Shown piece after piece: positions 7,242 to 15,270 of a DNA stretch of 34,149 nt (its first letter is position 1; each line of letters opens with the position of its first letter). This DNA comes from an uncultured Bacteroidales bacterium (lineage in GTDB: Bacteria; Bacteroidota; Bacteroidia; Bacteroidales; Bacteroidaceae). Where the stretch lies: assembly GCA_902776455.1 (NCBI GenBank), contig CACYQI010000051.1, positions 1 to 34,149 of the forward strand, written 5' to 3'. The notes beneath the pieces were generated by a model. That model saw nothing but the letters and a program-made list of their open reading frames with translations. It searched no databases and was not told the origin of the DNA. Both the position numbers and the translations under genes were made by a program.

Positions 7242-8242
7242 CTGCTGTGCAGCAGTCCGCAGGCGGCGAAGATGTCTTGTCCGCGGCTGGCACGGATAGT
7301 GGTCGTCACGCCGTGGTGCGTCAGATAGTCGCGCAGCCAGACCATCTTCTCCTCCGATGCGCCGTGGTAGGGCGAGTCGGGAATCTCGTGGAAGCGTATC
7401 AGGTTGACGCGACATTCGATGGGCGCAAGCAGTCGGACCAGTTCGCGAGCATGGCGTTCCGAGTCATTGAGGCCGCCGAAGACGATGTACTCGAAGCTGA
7501 GCCGGCGCTGGTGGCTCCAGTCCTGCTTTCGGAGCAACGCCAGCAGGTCGAGCAGTCCGAAAGCCTTCTCAGCCGGCATCATCGCGAGGCGTTCCTCGGG
7601 GAAGGGGTTGTGGAGGCTGACAGCGACGTGGCAGTCGCTCTCCTGAAGGAAGCGTTCAACGCCTTTCCTTACGCCAACGGTCGAGACTGTGATGCGCTTC
7701 GGACTCCAAGCCCACCCGTCGGGAGCCGTGAGCAACTGCGTGGCTCTCAGCACGGCATCGAGGTTGTCCATCGGTTCGCCCTGCCCCATGAAGACGATGT
7801 TGGTGAGCTTTTCGCTCCCGGGCACCGAATAGACTTGGTTCAGGATGTCGGTGGCGGAGAGGTTTCCTCCGAAGCCTTGCCTGCCCGTCATGCAGAAGCG
7901 GCACCCCATGCGGCAGCCTGCCTGACTGCTGACGCAGAGCGTTGCCCTGTCGTCGTCCGGGATATAGACGCACTCCACCTGTTGTCCGCTTTCCGTCGGG
8001 AAGAGGTATTTGGCCGTTCCGTCCGTGCTCTGCTGTACGTCGCTTGGCGGCACGCAACCTATCTCGTAGTGCTTCGCGAGGGCCGACCTGCCTTTCAGCG
8101 AGAGGTTGGTCATCTCTTCGATGCTGCGCACATGCTTCCCGTAGATCCATTCCGCCATTTGCTTTGCAGCAAAACGGGGCAGTCCGACCTCCGTGGCCAC
8201 AGCCTTCAGTTCGTCGAGTGTCATGCCGAGCAGCTTCTTCAC
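7211..8242 (-). CDS. rlmN: 23S rRNA (adenine(2503)-C(2))-methyltransferase RlmN, radical SAM
   Basis: 343 residues. The radical-SAM cluster motif CRMGCRFC gives Cys110, Cys114 and Cys117; Cys328 in DIFAACG matches the second catalytic Cys that takes part in methyl transfer. RlmN methylates A2503 of 23S rRNA and a tRNA adenine. The GTG at 8242 is chosen: it opens VKKLLGMTLDELK as in relatives, whereas the more distant TTG at 8284 lies inside the -7 promoter element. The last residues (TPQPPLGG, 335-342) come from a GC-rich palindromic repeat that also provides the region just before the TAA stop. It is the first gene of the minus-strand operon. Confidence 0.9.
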   Translation of the reverse strand: MKKLLGMTLDELKAVATEVGLPRFAAKQMAEWIYGKHVRSIEEMTNLSLKGRSALAKHYEIGCVPPSDVQQSTDGTAKYLFPTESGQQVECVYIPDDDRATLCVSSQAGCRMGCRFCMTGRQGFGGNLSATDILNQVYSVPGSEKLTNIVFMGQGEPMDNLDAVLRATQLLTAPDGWAWSPKRITVSTVGVRKGVERFLQESDCHVAVSLHNPFPEERLAMMPAEKAFGLLDLLALLRKQDWSHQRRLSFEYIVFGGLNDSERHARELVRLLAPIECRVNLIRFHEIPDSPYHGASEEKMVWLRDYLTHHGVTTTIRASRGQDIFAACGLLHSRTPQPPLGGA

Positions 8243-8281
8243 CTTGTCTCCTTTCTTTGATGAGTCGTCCCTTTTATTCTG

Positions 8282-8289
8282 CAAAGATA
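8282..8289 (-). promoter_or_regulatory. -7 element TATCTTTG of the rlmN operon
   Basis: The minus strand reads TATCTTTGC, matching Bacteroidetes TAnnTTTG. It would start transcription about 30 nt before the GTG of rlmN and probably serves the run of genes down to secG. No clear -33 TTG is visible. Confidence 0.6.
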
Positions 8290-8996
8290 CATTATATTAT
8301 GTAATAAGCGCGCATGAAAGCGGAAAAAGTTCTCTTTTTTCACTTCTTTTAGGCTTTAGGGTAGGAAAAGTTAAATAAGTTCAAGTTCCGAAAGTCGCGT
8401 AGTGGAAGGAACTAAAGTCCATAAGAGCGGATTCAAATCCGCTCGAACCGTTTTCTGTGCTTTCCGTGCTTTCCGTGTGACACACCCCACCCCTTCGCCG
8501 AAGGCGACATTTCTGATTTCTGTGCTTTCCGTGTGAAGTTTATGTGTGTTTTGTCAGAAGTTTTCGCATTGGGATGCGTTCTGGCGGCGTTTTTTTGCTT
8601 CTGTGGCACTTTGGTCCACCGAAGGCGGAAAATGGGCTTAAATCGAATTGGCGTTGATAATCAAGGGGTTAGAAAGGCGAGTTTTGCCGATGAGGGTTAA
8701 GAAAGTATAAGGATGGAATGGCATGCCGACAAACGGAACAAAGAATGAAGGGGAAAATTGAAAGTTGAAAAAGGAAAGTTAACGTGGAGGAAAAAGCTAC
8801 ACTACGTGGAGAATCGGCCGACACTACGTGGAGTGTTGAAAAGGACGGCGTGCAGGGGAGGGGATTTCCCTGTGGAGAGGGAGAAAATAGTGTCGTGAAA
8901 TTTCGGATGCGCAACCTGTGCCTTTGGGCGAGGCAAAAGCAGTCTTGGCAGATTAGAACCTTGTCTCTGCTGCCTGTGTGCCTGCGGCGGACTCAA
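8290..8996. other. Gene-free stretch (707 bp) built from repeats
   Basis: No credible gene. It holds: a tRNA T-arm-like hairpin (AGCGGATTCAAATCCGCT, near 8426-8443); two copies of TTCTGTGCTTTCCGTG (8453-8480 and 8517-8538); a palindromic CCTTCGCCGAAGG; the shared GTGGCACTTT and TTAAATCGAA modules (8603-8664); and a 22-bp-period array (8782-8833). The rest is A/G-rich without recognisable content. Confidence 0.7.
8603..8833. repeat. Composite intergenic element, copy A: TTAAATCGAA module plus 22-bp array
   Basis: GTGGCACTTT (8603-8612) is followed 31 bp later by GGGCTTAAATCGAATTGGC (8634). An array with ACGTGGAG at 8782, 8804 and 8826 (exact 22-bp spacing) comes 148 bp further on. The array reads in the opposite orientation to copies B and C. 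Confidence 0.75.
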
Positions 8997-10427
8997 TCAA
9001 ACACATTTGTGTGCTTTACGCCTCAGCTCGCACCAGTAGATTACGGCACAGTATGCCAAGATGAGGAACGTGCTGAGGACGAGGCTCTGCCACATCGGCC
9101 AGTCCGTCGGGAAGAGCGTCATCGCATAGTAGAGGACGGCTGCGACGACGGTATAGCCAGCCATCGAGCGGATAGGGTAGGGGATGGGATTGAGCCGACA
9201 GCCTACGAAATAACTCAGGAGCATGGCCGTTCCGTAGCCTGCCACACCGCCCCAAGCACAAGCCATGTAGCTGTAATGGGGGATTCCCCAGACGTTGACG
9301 GCCAGAAGAACGACACATCCTGCCAGCGAGAACAGGGCGCCGTAGATGGTTTTGTCAATCAGTTTGTACCAGAAGGACAGGTTGAAGTAGATGCCCATCA
9401 TTATCTCTGCGGCCATGACGATGGGCACAACCTGCAGTCCCTCGCGGTATTCCTCCCCGATGAGGTGTTGCAGTAAGGGCATGTAGCCCACTACGCAGAG
9501 GAACGCAAGCAGGGTGAAGATGACGAAGTACTTCATTCCCAGAGCGTAATACTCGTTCTTGTCGGCATCCTTCGCCTTGGCAAAGACGATAGGCTCGTAG
9601 GCAAATCGGAAGGCTTGGGTTATCATCGCCATAATCATGGCTATCTTTACGCAGCTGCCATACACGCCGAGTTCCACATTGGCCTGTGCCTCATCGGGAT
9701 AGACCTTCGGGAAGAGTATCTTGTCGGCCACTTGATTCAGGATGCCCATCACGCTCAGGAGGAGTATCGGCCACGAGTAGGAGAGCATCCTTCGGAGCAG
9801 CTGTCCGTCGAACTTCCAACGGATCTTGAGCAGGTCGGGCACGAAGAAGAAGGTGATGAAGCCCGTGCAAAGCAGATTGATGAAGAAGACGTAGAACACA
9901 CTCGTTTTGCCCAAGAGGATGAAGAAGATGAGGTTGAGGGCGATGTTGAGGAAGATGAAGCCCATCTTCAGCGACATGAAACGGATGGGGCGGTGTTGGA
10001 ACCGAAGGTAGCAGAAAGGCAGCGCCTGCAGGGCATCAAGGGCAACCACCGTCGCCATCATCAGCAAGTATTCGGGATGCTCTGCGTATCCGAGATAGTT
10101 CGAAATGGGGCCGATGAAGCTGAAAAGCAGCAGAAGAAAGAGGGCGGCGAGGCTCCCCACCATCGCCAAGCCGGTGGTGAAGACCGTATCGGGCTGTTCC
10201 CGCTCGTCGTTGGCGTAGCGGAAGAGCGTCGTCTCCATGCCGAAAGTCAGTATGGCGAAGAAAAGAGCCGTGTAGGCATACATGTTCGTGCTCACGCCGT
10301 AGTCGCCCGAAGCCTTGGGCATGTAGTGGGTGTAGAGCGGCACAAGCAGGTAGTTGAGGAACCTGCCCACGATGCTCGACAACCCGTATATAGCGGTGTC
10401 CTTGAAGAGACCTTTGAGGTTTGCCAT
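8997..10427 (-). CDS. Polysaccharide/lipid-linked precursor flippase, Wzx/MurJ-like (MOP superfamily)
   Basis: 476 residues with about 12-14 hydrophobic helices over the whole length and the family N-terminus (LKGLFKDTAIYGLSSIVGRFLNYLLVPLYTHYM). Proteins of this type move lipid-linked sugars (O-antigen, capsule or peptidoglycan precursors) across the inner membrane. No glycosyltransferase or wzy gene is next to it, so it is not part of a visible polysaccharide locus, which fits a housekeeping flippase; the substrate cannot be read from sequence. It is divergent from the GH3 gene, with its own -7 element 26 bp before the ATG. Confidence 0.82.
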   Translation of the reverse strand: MANLKGLFKDTAIYGLSSIVGRFLNYLLVPLYTHYMPKASGDYGVSTNMYAYTALFFAILTFGMETTLFRYANDEREQPDTVFTTGLAMVGSLAALFLLLLFSFIGPISNYLGYAEHPEYLLMMATVVALDALQALPFCYLRFQHRPIRFMSLKMGFIFLNIALNLIFFILLGKTSVFYVFFINLLCTGFITFFFVPDLLKIRWKFDGQLLRRMLSYSWPILLLSVMGILNQVADKILFPKVYPDEAQANVELGVYGSCVKIAMIMAMITQAFRFAYEPIVFAKAKDADKNEYYALGMKYFVIFTLLAFLCVVGYMPLLQHLIGEEYREGLQVVPIVMAAEIMMGIYFNLSFWYKLIDKTIYGALFSLAGCVVLLAVNVWGIPHYSYMACAWGGVAGYGTAMLLSYFVGCRLNPIPYPIRSMAGYTVVAAVLYYAMTLFPTDWPMWQSLVLSTFLILAYCAVIYWCELRRKAHKCV

Positions 10428-10452
10428 GGTCGAAGTTTCGTTTTGTCAGTCG

Positions 10453-10460
10453 CAAAGTTA
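10453..10460 (-). promoter_or_regulatory. -7 element TAACTTTG of the flippase gene
   Basis: The minus strand reads TAACTTTGC about 25 bp before the flippase ATG. It matches TAnnTTTG. No clear -33 element. Confidence 0.55.
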
Positions 10461-10468
10461 CGATTTTT

Positions 10469-10500
10469 AATTCATAATTCATAATTCGTGGTTCATAATT
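10469..10500. repeat. AATTCAT heptamer array between two divergent promoters
   Basis: Four consecutive 7-mers: AATTCAT, AATTCAT, AATTCGT, GGTTCAT. They fill the space between the flippase and GH3 promoters. Confidence 0.6.
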
Positions 10501-10523
10501 ATGGGACTTCGCAACTTTTTTCG

Positions 10524-10531
10524 TAACTTTG
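10524..10531 (+). promoter_or_regulatory. -7 element TAACTTTG of the GH3 gene
   Basis: TAACTTTGC lies 68 bp before the chosen ATG. It also shows that the frame upstream of 10600 is leader, not coding. Confidence 0.55.
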
Positions 10532-10599
10532 CGCTCAAAGAAGCTCGTTTTGAAGCCCGAATATATATAAATGTCAAACAAAATTCAGCATTGAGAAAG

Positions 10600-12876
10600 A
10601 TGAATTGGAACCAGAGAAAACTCTGCTCGCTTGTGGCTATCCTGTTCGCCACCTTTTGCTATGGTGCCTCCGACGCCAAGATGGAGAAGTTCGTAAGCTC
10701 GCTTCTGAAGAAGATGACGCTACGCGAGAAGATCGGTCAGCTCAACCTGCAGCCCGCCGGCGAGGTAACGACAGGCGGAGCTATGGACACCCGTGTCGGC
10801 TCGCTCGTAATGAACGGAGAGCTGGGAGCCGTGCTTAACCTCACCGGCAAGGACCGGATTCGCGCCTTGCAGGAAGTGGCTGTGAAGAAGAGTCGCCTCG
10901 GCATCCCCCTCCTCGTAGGCCTCGACGTCATCCACGGCTACCATACCATTCTCCCCATTCCCTTGGCTCAGGCTTGCTCCTGGGACATCCTCGCCATCGA
11001 GGAAGGCGCACGCATCGCAGCCGAAGAGTGTTCCTCCGACGGCATCTCATGGACCTACAGCCCGATGGTCGATATAGCGCTCGATGCCCGATGGGGTCGC
11101 ATCATGGAAGGCAGCGGCGAGGACCCCTACCTGGGTAGCCTTGTGGCAGCGGCTCTGGTGCGTGGCTATCAGGGCGACTTCAAAGAGCGGCACAACGTCA
11201 TGGCCTGCCTGAAGCACTTCGCCCTCTATGGCGCAGCAGAGGCCGGACGCGACTATAACACCGTCGATATGAGCCATCTGCGCATGTTCAACCAGTACTT
11301 CCCGCCCTACAAGGCAGCAGTCGAGGCAGGAGTGGGCAGCGTGATGACCAGCTTCAACATCGTCGATGGACTTCATGCTACGGCCAATCCCTGGCTCCTC
11401 AACGAGGTGCTCAGGCAGAAATGGGGCTTCGACGGCTTCGTTGTGACGGACTATGCCAGCATCGACGAAATGACGTCTTGGGGCTTCGGACAGCAGAAAG
11501 AGAACGGCGTGAAAGCCCTCAAGGCAGGCACCGACATGGATATGTGCTCGCAAGCCTTCCTCAACCATTGCGAAGCCGCTGTCCGCGAAGGACTTCTCAC
11601 CGAGCAGGACATCGACCAGGCCTGTCGCCGAGTGCTCGAAGCAAAGTACCGTCTCGGCCTCTTCAAAGACCCTTATAAGCATTGCTACATGAGCGATCAG
11701 GAGCAGGCCAGGCACCTCTTCACGCCGGAGCATCGGCAGAAGGCACGCGACTTCGCTGCCGAGACTTTCGTCCTCCTCAAGAACGAGGGCGGCATCCTGC
11801 CCTTGAAGAAGCAAGGAAAGATTGCCCTCATCGGCCCCAATGCCGACACGACCGACGGCTTGCTCGGTTCCTGGTGCGTGGTAAGACCTGCCCGCGATGC
11901 CTATCCCTCTCTGCTTCAGGCCATGAAGGAATGCTTGGCAGGCCAGGCCGAAGTGCTCTATGCACAGGGCTGCAACCTGAGCGACGACGAGCGGCAGGAC
12001 GCGGCCGGCATGGCCAACGCACCCTATCGAACCGTGCCCCGCGTGGATGCCGAGCAGGCCTTGCAGGAGGCTGTCAAGGTGGCAGCAGAGGCCGACGTCA
12101 TCGTCTATGCAGGCGGCGAGGGAGCAGAATGGAGCGGAGAGAGCCACAGCCGCGCCGACATCGCCCTGCCCGACTGCCAGAGGAAGCTTCTCCTGGCTTT
12201 GAAGGCACTCGGCAAACCACTCGTCATGCTCAACTTCTCCGGCCGTCCCACAGCGATGGGGTGGGAGAAAGACAACCTTCCAGCTATCCTGAACGTCTGG
12301 TTCGGCGGTACGGAGATGGGCCAAGCCCTTTGCGATGTGCTCTTCGGAGAGAAGGTGCCGAGCGGACACCTCACGGTCAGCATCCCGCAGACGACGGGCC
12401 AGGAACCCCTCTACTACAACCATCTCAACACCGGACGGCCTGTAGGCGACGACGACAACCGCTTCCGTCAGTACCAGAGCAACTACTTCGAAGTGAGCAA
12501 CGGTCCTGCCTTCCCCTTCGGTTACGGCTTGTCCTACACGACGTTCAAGTATGGCGAGATGAGCGTCGAAGCAAGCGGCCGGAGCGTCACAGCCACGGTC
12601 TCTGTCACCAACCAGGGCGACTACGATGCCGCCGAAGTGGTGCAATGCTACATTCGCGACGTGGCGTGCCGCTTTGCCCGTCCCGTCAAGGAACTCAAAG
12701 GCTTTGAGCGCATCATGCTCCGCAAAGGCGAGACGAAGACCGTCAGCATCAGCCTCTCCGAGCAGGACCTCAGCTACTACGACGCAGAAGGCAACCTCTT
12801 CTTCGAGCCGGGCGAGTTCGACATCATGCTCGGTCCTAACAGTCGCGACGTACAGACAAAGAGAATCACTTTTTAA
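10600..12876 (+). CDS. Glycoside hydrolase family 3, BglX-type periplasmic beta-glucosidase
   Basis: 758 residues. Signal peptide at 1-22 (KLCSLVAILFATFCYGA), then the GH3 N-terminal barrel (MTLREKIGQLN; EGSGEDPYLG; KHFALYG), with the nucleophile Asp284 in GFVVTDYASID. The C-terminal alpha/beta sandwich has WSGESHSR, which carries the likely acid/base Glu. A fibronectin-III-like end follows (FPFGYGLSYTTFKY). It cleaves beta-linked glucosides or related glycosides, probably in the periplasm; exact specificity is not visible. No SusCD or other polysaccharide-utilisation genes are adjacent, so it stands alone. The ATG is chosen because it starts the signal peptide and lies after the promoter. 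Confidence 0.88.
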   Translation: MNWNQRKLCSLVAILFATFCYGASDAKMEKFVSSLLKKMTLREKIGQLNLQPAGEVTTGGAMDTRVGSLVMNGELGAVLNLTGKDRIRALQEVAVKKSRLGIPLLVGLDVIHGYHTILPIPLAQACSWDILAIEEGARIAAEECSSDGISWTYSPMVDIALDARWGRIMEGSGEDPYLGSLVAAALVRGYQGDFKERHNVMACLKHFALYGAAEAGRDYNTVDMSHLRMFNQYFPPYKAAVEAGVGSVMTSFNIVDGLHATANPWLLNEVLRQKWGFDGFVVTDYASIDEMTSWGFGQQKENGVKALKAGTDMDMCSQAFLNHCEAAVREGLLTEQDIDQACRRVLEAKYRLGLFKDPYKHCYMSDQEQARHLFTPEHRQKARDFAAETFVLLKNEGGILPLKKQGKIALIGPNADTTDGLLGSWCVVRPARDAYPSLLQAMKECLAGQAEVLYAQGCNLSDDERQDAAGMANAPYRTVPRVDAEQALQEAVKVAAEADVIVYAGGEGAEWSGESHSRADIALPDCQRKLLLALKALGKPLVMLNFSGRPTAMGWEKDNLPAILNVWFGGTEMGQALCDVLFGEKVPSGHLTVSIPQTTGQEPLYYNHLNTGRPVGDDDNRFRQYQSNYFEVSNGPAFPFGYGLSYTTFKYGEMSVEASGRSVTATVSVTNQGDYDAAEVVQCYIRDVACRFARPVKELKGFERIMLRKGETKTVSISLSEQDLSYYDAEGNLFFEPGEFDIMLGPNSRDVQTKRITF

Positions 12877-12878
12877 GG

Positions 12879-12993
12879 GGCATGGAGCAAGGGGCAAGGA
12901 GCAAGAGAATACATCCTTCCCTGTCATTCCTCCTGCCCCTTGCCCCTTGCCCCTTGCCCCCTAACTTCTAACCCTTAACCTCTAACCCCTAAC
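12879..12993. repeat. GH3-xth spacer made of short tandem repeats
   Basis: It consists of a copy of the AGCAAGGGGCAAGGAGCAAG block (12888-12907; copy 1 lies near 2225-2256), a CCCCTTG heptamer array (12935-12960), and a CTAACCC-type 7-8-mer array (12961-12993) that runs right up to the xth start codon. The first two blocks are complementary and could form a hairpin after the GH3 gene. No separate xth promoter is seen. Confidence 0.65.
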
Positions 12994-13755
12994 ATGAAAT
13001 ACATCAGTTGGAACGTCAACGGCCTGCGTGCCGTGGTAGGAAAGAACTTCAAGGAAACCTTCGAGCAGCTCGACGCCGATGCCGTCTGCCTGCAAGAGAC
13101 AAAGATGCAGGCCGGACAGCTCGACCTAAGCTTCCCCGGCTATGAGTCGTACTGGAACTATGCTGAGAAGAAAGGCTACTCGGGTACTGCCGTCTTCACG
13201 CGACAGAAGCCCCTTGCCGTCACCTACGGCATGGGCATCGCGGAGCACGACAACGAAGGGCGCATCATCACGCTCGAGATGGCCGACCACTACCTCGTCT
13301 GCGTCTATACCCCCAACAGCCAGGACGGACTTCGCCGCCTCGACTACCGCATGCAATGGGAGGATGCTTTCCGTCAATATCTCCTTTCGCTCGACAGCAA
13401 GAAGCCGGTCGTCGTCTGTGGCGACATGAATGTGGCACACAAGGAGATAGACCTGAAGAACCCTGCCACGAACCACAAGAACGCGGGCTTCACCGACGAG
13501 GAGCGCGAGAAGATGACCGTGCTGCTCCAAAGCGGTTTCGTCGATACCTTCCGCCACTTCCATCCCGATGCCACAGACCGCTACAGCTGGTGGAGCTACC
13601 GCTTCCATGCCCGTGAGAAGAACGTGGGGTGGCGCATCGACTACTTCCTCGTTTCCGAGCGACTACTGCCGCGACTGAAGTCGGCCGACATCTGCGACGA
13701 CATCATGGGCAGCGACCACTGCCCCGTGTCATTGGAATTAGGGATTAAAGATTAG
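12994..13755 (+). CDS. xth: Exodeoxyribonuclease III / AP endonuclease
   Basis: 253 residues of the EEP nuclease family. Catalytic motifs: WNVNGLRA near 6, LQETKM near 34 (metal-binding Glu), YTPNSQ near 105, GDMNVAH near 144, RIDYFLVS near 212, and SDHCPV near 242 (catalytic Asp-His pair). It cuts DNA at abasic sites and degrades 3' ends in base-excision repair. The last seven codons (ELGIKD and stop) lie within an ATTAAAG-type heptamer array, so the C-terminus appears repeat-derived. Confidence 0.93.
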   Translation: MKYISWNVNGLRAVVGKNFKETFEQLDADAVCLQETKMQAGQLDLSFPGYESYWNYAEKKGYSGTAVFTRQKPLAVTYGMGIAEHDNEGRIITLEMADHYLVCVYTPNSQDGLRRLDYRMQWEDAFRQYLLSLDSKKPVVVCGDMNVAHKEIDLKNPATNHKNAGFTDEEREKMTVLLQSGFVDTFRHFHPDATDRYSWWSYRFHAREKNVGWRIDYFLVSERLLPRLKSADICDDIMGSDHCPVSLELGIKD

Positions 13756-13860
13756 GGATTAAAGATTAAGGATTAAAGCTTGATACCATGTTTCCTTAAA
13801 TCTTCAATTCGTAAACAACCAAACCTTAATCTTTAATCTTTAATCCTTAATCCTTAATTT
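13737..13860. repeat. Inverted heptamer arrays between convergent xth and rhaD
   Basis: ATTAGGG/ATTAAAG 7-mers (13737-13777) and their complements (13826-13857) flank about 50 bp. Both stop codons, TAG of xth and TAA of rhaD, are inside the arrays. The arms could fold into a long hairpin that ends both transcripts. Confidence 0.7.
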
Positions 13861-14675
13861 CTTTTCTTCGGCAGGTTGAACACTTCCTGCACCTCCTTCA
13901 TCGCCTCGTCTGTCATGCCTTCAGGCTCCTCGCCCATCGAGCGTGCACATATATATATATTGGCAGCCTTGCAGAGAACGTCCGTCTGGTCGAAGGCATC
14001 CATGATGTCCGTGCCAACGGCCACCGTGCCGTGCTTCTCCCAGAGAACCACGTCGTAGTCCTTTATCTGTTCGAGCGTAGCGTCGGCCAAGCGGACAGAC
14101 CCCGGCAGGTCGTAGGGAACAATGCCGATGCCCAGCGGCGCAAAGGCAAGCGTCTCGGGAATCATCGACCAGAGCACATGCGTCATCTCTCCCGGCTTGA
14201 GGAAGCGACGGATGTGGCTCATTGCCACCAGCTCAATGGGGTGTGTGTGGAGCGTGGCCTTATAGCCGGAGTCGGAACCAATGAGGTAGTCCTGCAACAC
14301 CAAGTGGCTGGGCAGTTCGCTTGTGGGTGCAACAGGCACATCGGCAATGATTTCGTAGCTCTGGCAGTCGTCGCAGATGCGGATAATGGCACCATTCTCC
14401 ATCGGACAGCGTGCCAAGTCGCGCATCCGCTTGCCTGTTCCTTTGGCGTAGAAGTACTTTCCTTTCAGGTTGGGCAGCACCTTGCCAATGGGTTTTGCAG
14501 GTGCAATGGCGGGCAAGTTGCGGCATTCCTCGTCCATCCACTCCGTGACGTTCACCGTGATGTTGCCGCCGTTGCGCTCGGCCCAACCCTTCTGCCAGAG
14601 GTAGCCAGCCACTTCTGCCACCTCTCCAATCACAGCCGCCAGCTCCGGACGGCCTTCCAGTATCGACCTTTTCAT
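13854..14675 (-). CDS. rhaD: Rhamnulose-1-phosphate aldolase
   Basis: 273 residues, close to E. coli RhaD (274). Class II aldolase motifs: AERNGGNITVN near 33, the zinc ligands in LHTHPIE near 141-145, and a third His in LWEKHGTVAVG near 212. It splits L-rhamnulose 1-phosphate into dihydroxyacetone phosphate and lactaldehyde, the last step of rhamnose breakdown. No rhaA, rhaB or transporter is nearby, which is unusual for a rhamnose gene. It has its own -7 element 39 bp before the ATG. Confidence 0.92.
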   Translation of the reverse strand: MKRSILEGRPELAAVIGEVAEVAGYLWQKGWAERNGGNITVNVTEWMDEECRNLPAIAPAKPIGKVLPNLKGKYFYAKGTGKRMRDLARCPMENGAIIRICDDCQSYEIIADVPVAPTSELPSHLVLQDYLIGSDSGYKATLHTHPIELVAMSHIRRFLKPGEMTHVLWSMIPETLAFAPLGIGIVPYDLPGSVRLADATLEQIKDYDVVLWEKHGTVAVGTDIMDAFDQTDVLCKAANIYICARSMGEEPEGMTDEAMKEVQEVFNLPKKRN

Positions 14676-14713
14676 CGTATGTCTTGTTTTAAGTTCTATT
14701 CACTTTCCGTCCG

Positions 14714-14721
14714 CAAAATTA
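14714..14721 (-). promoter_or_regulatory. -7 element TAATTTTG of rhaD
   Basis: The minus strand reads TAATTTTGC about 40 bp before the rhaD ATG and fits TAnnTTTG. Confidence 0.5.
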
Positions 14722-15215
14722 GGAAAAAAATCCCAATTAACAGCCTTCCAACCACAAAAAAACACGAAAGACTACGCTCGCGACTCCCCTCCTCTCTAAG
14801 GGGAGGGGTTAGGGGTGGGTATCTATCTCACACAGAAGTACAGAAAGTACAGAAATTTGCTGCCGCCCTGTTAATAGCTAAATTGTAACTATTCAGCGAT
14901 TACCATATATCTGAAGGCTTTTAAAGACGTTCTCGAAGGAGAAGGCAGACGGACGTGCGGTTTCCGAGAGGGTGTAGGAGGAGTGTGTGAATGTTGATTA
15001 ATTACCGTCACTCCGTCACCTTTCCGCTTATTGCATTGTGATTCAACGGGATGCGAGGTGAAAAAGAGGCACAAGACATTTAGAACCGATGCAAATATAC
15101 AAACTTTTCTCAACATAAAAGCAAATATACGAATAAAAAAGAAGCCTAAAGTACAAAAAGCTGAGTTAAGGCACATTTCTTCCCGCTTGGTAGAGGAAGT
15201 TTCAAATATAATCAG
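14722..15215. other. Gene-free stretch with two outward TATATTTG elements
   Basis: No recognisable gene. It contains a CCCCTCC...GGAGGGG hairpin of the GC-rich repeat type (14785-14818) and two minus-strand TATATTTGC motifs (15091-15099, 15121-15129) that could drive a transcript leftwards. The peptide possible there (ending at 14889) has no family I know. Confidence 0.5.
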
Positions 15216-15223
15216 TACCTTTG
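15216..15223 (+). promoter_or_regulatory. -7 element TACCTTTG of nadK
   Basis: TACCTTTGC lies 47 bp before the nadK ATG. It excludes the more upstream in-frame starts. Confidence 0.55.
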
Positions 15224-15270
15224 CGGGCGTATCAGGACACGAGGTGACGTCCGGACATACAGGAGAGACT

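Noticed and set aside
7232-8260. Open frame on the plus strand across rlmN
   Set aside because: Antisense to a clearly real radical SAM gene, with no family resemblance.
8405-8450. tRNA gene or tRNA 3' fragment
   Set aside because: The hairpin AGCGGATTCAAATCCGCT looks like a T-arm, but no matching acceptor, D-arm or anticodon arm is found.
11047-12927. Long open frame (626 codons) antisense to the GH3 gene
   Set aside because: It mirrors the GH3 gene, has no promoter or family motifs, and follows from the strong codon bias of the real gene.
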